Position numbers and translations under genes: made by a program. A stretch of 42,066 nucleotides of DNA from JBBKXR01 sp037969585. GTDB lineage: Bacteria > Verrucomicrobiota > Verrucomicrobiia > Verrucomicrobiales > DEV007. Shown here one piece after another: positions 42,008 through 42,066 of this stretch. Position 1 is the stretch's first letter. Each line of letters begins with the position of its first letter. The notes beneath the pieces are model-generated. The model was not told where the DNA came from and did not search any database. It saw nothing but the letters and a program-made list of their open reading frames with translations. The stretch is taken from positions 1 through 42,066 of the forward strand of contig JBBKXR010000042.1 of assembly GCA_037969585.1 (NCBI GenBank), in the 5' to 3' direction.

Positions 42008-42066
42008 GCCCGGACAGCTCGACGCGTTGGCCTGAGCCGACTCTCCAATCGATAGCGTCAAACCGG

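Noticed and set aside
41792..42061. 89-codon minus-strand frame at the right edge
   Set aside because: It crosses the A/T-rich promoter and the hairpin and runs into the sulfotransferase in another frame; no domain.

Overview
The window reads as a contiguous piece of a GC-rich bacterial chromosome, most likely from the PVC superphylum and probably Verrucomicrobiota (inference). Support comes from an SHD1-domain secreted protein, a NifU-like scaffold next to SufT, a Gfo/Idh/MocA oxidoreductase, a stand-alone LuxC-type acyl-CoA reductase, a palindrome-rich intergenic repeat of a type I associate with Planctomycetes/Verrucomicrobia genomes, and start codons that almost never carry a Shine-Dalgarno sequence. 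I saw no phage, transposase, integrase, CRISPR array, rRNA or tRNA.

Layout. Positions 1-2745 (+): tail of an Fe-S assembly operon (NifU/IscU-like scaffold, sufT) followed closely by a Gfo/Idh/MocA oxidoreductase and a SAM methyltransferase. 3031-4832: a Ras/Rab-like small GTPase convergent with an MBL-fold hydrolase. 5285-10654: envelope proteins (SHD1 protein, beta-helix protein, duplicated DUF3251-like lipoprotein) and a LuxC-like reductase. 10784-12596: a divergent IF-1-like OB-fold protein and a YqjD/YqjE-like membrane stress trio. 12663-14929: two tandem PilT-type motor ATPases.

14960-24787 and 30784-41903 form two halves of a surface-glycan region. The first holds a GT8-like transferase divergent from an operon of a HAD-UbiA fusion, two tandem GT-C membrane glycosyltransferase paralogs, a GT4 transferase and a Wzx-type flippase, largely with stop-start overlaps. 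The second holds GT4, GT2, a secreted multidomain GH9 protein and an ArnT-like GT-C enzyme on the + strand, facing a minus-strand operon of sulfotransferase, GT39-like enzyme and an ArnE/ArnF-like small transporter pair. Together these suggest a polymer built with nucleotide-sugar transferases, flipped across the membrane, decorated from polyprenyl-phosphate sugars, sulfated and trimmed (inference).

Between the halves (24806-30560, minus strand) lie a putative envelope lipoprotein, a large AAA+ protein and an SLC13 transporter. The AAA+ protein is the most unusual gene here: a tandem Clp-type ATPase fused at its C-terminus to a whole class-I release-factor (RF2-like) body that has lost both the SPF codon-reading tripeptide and the GGQ catalytic motif. 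It also lacks the D2 pore-loop tyrosine and the D1 Walker B glutamate. I consider it the best candidate for an undescribed system, possibly a ribosome-docking chaperone or sensor.
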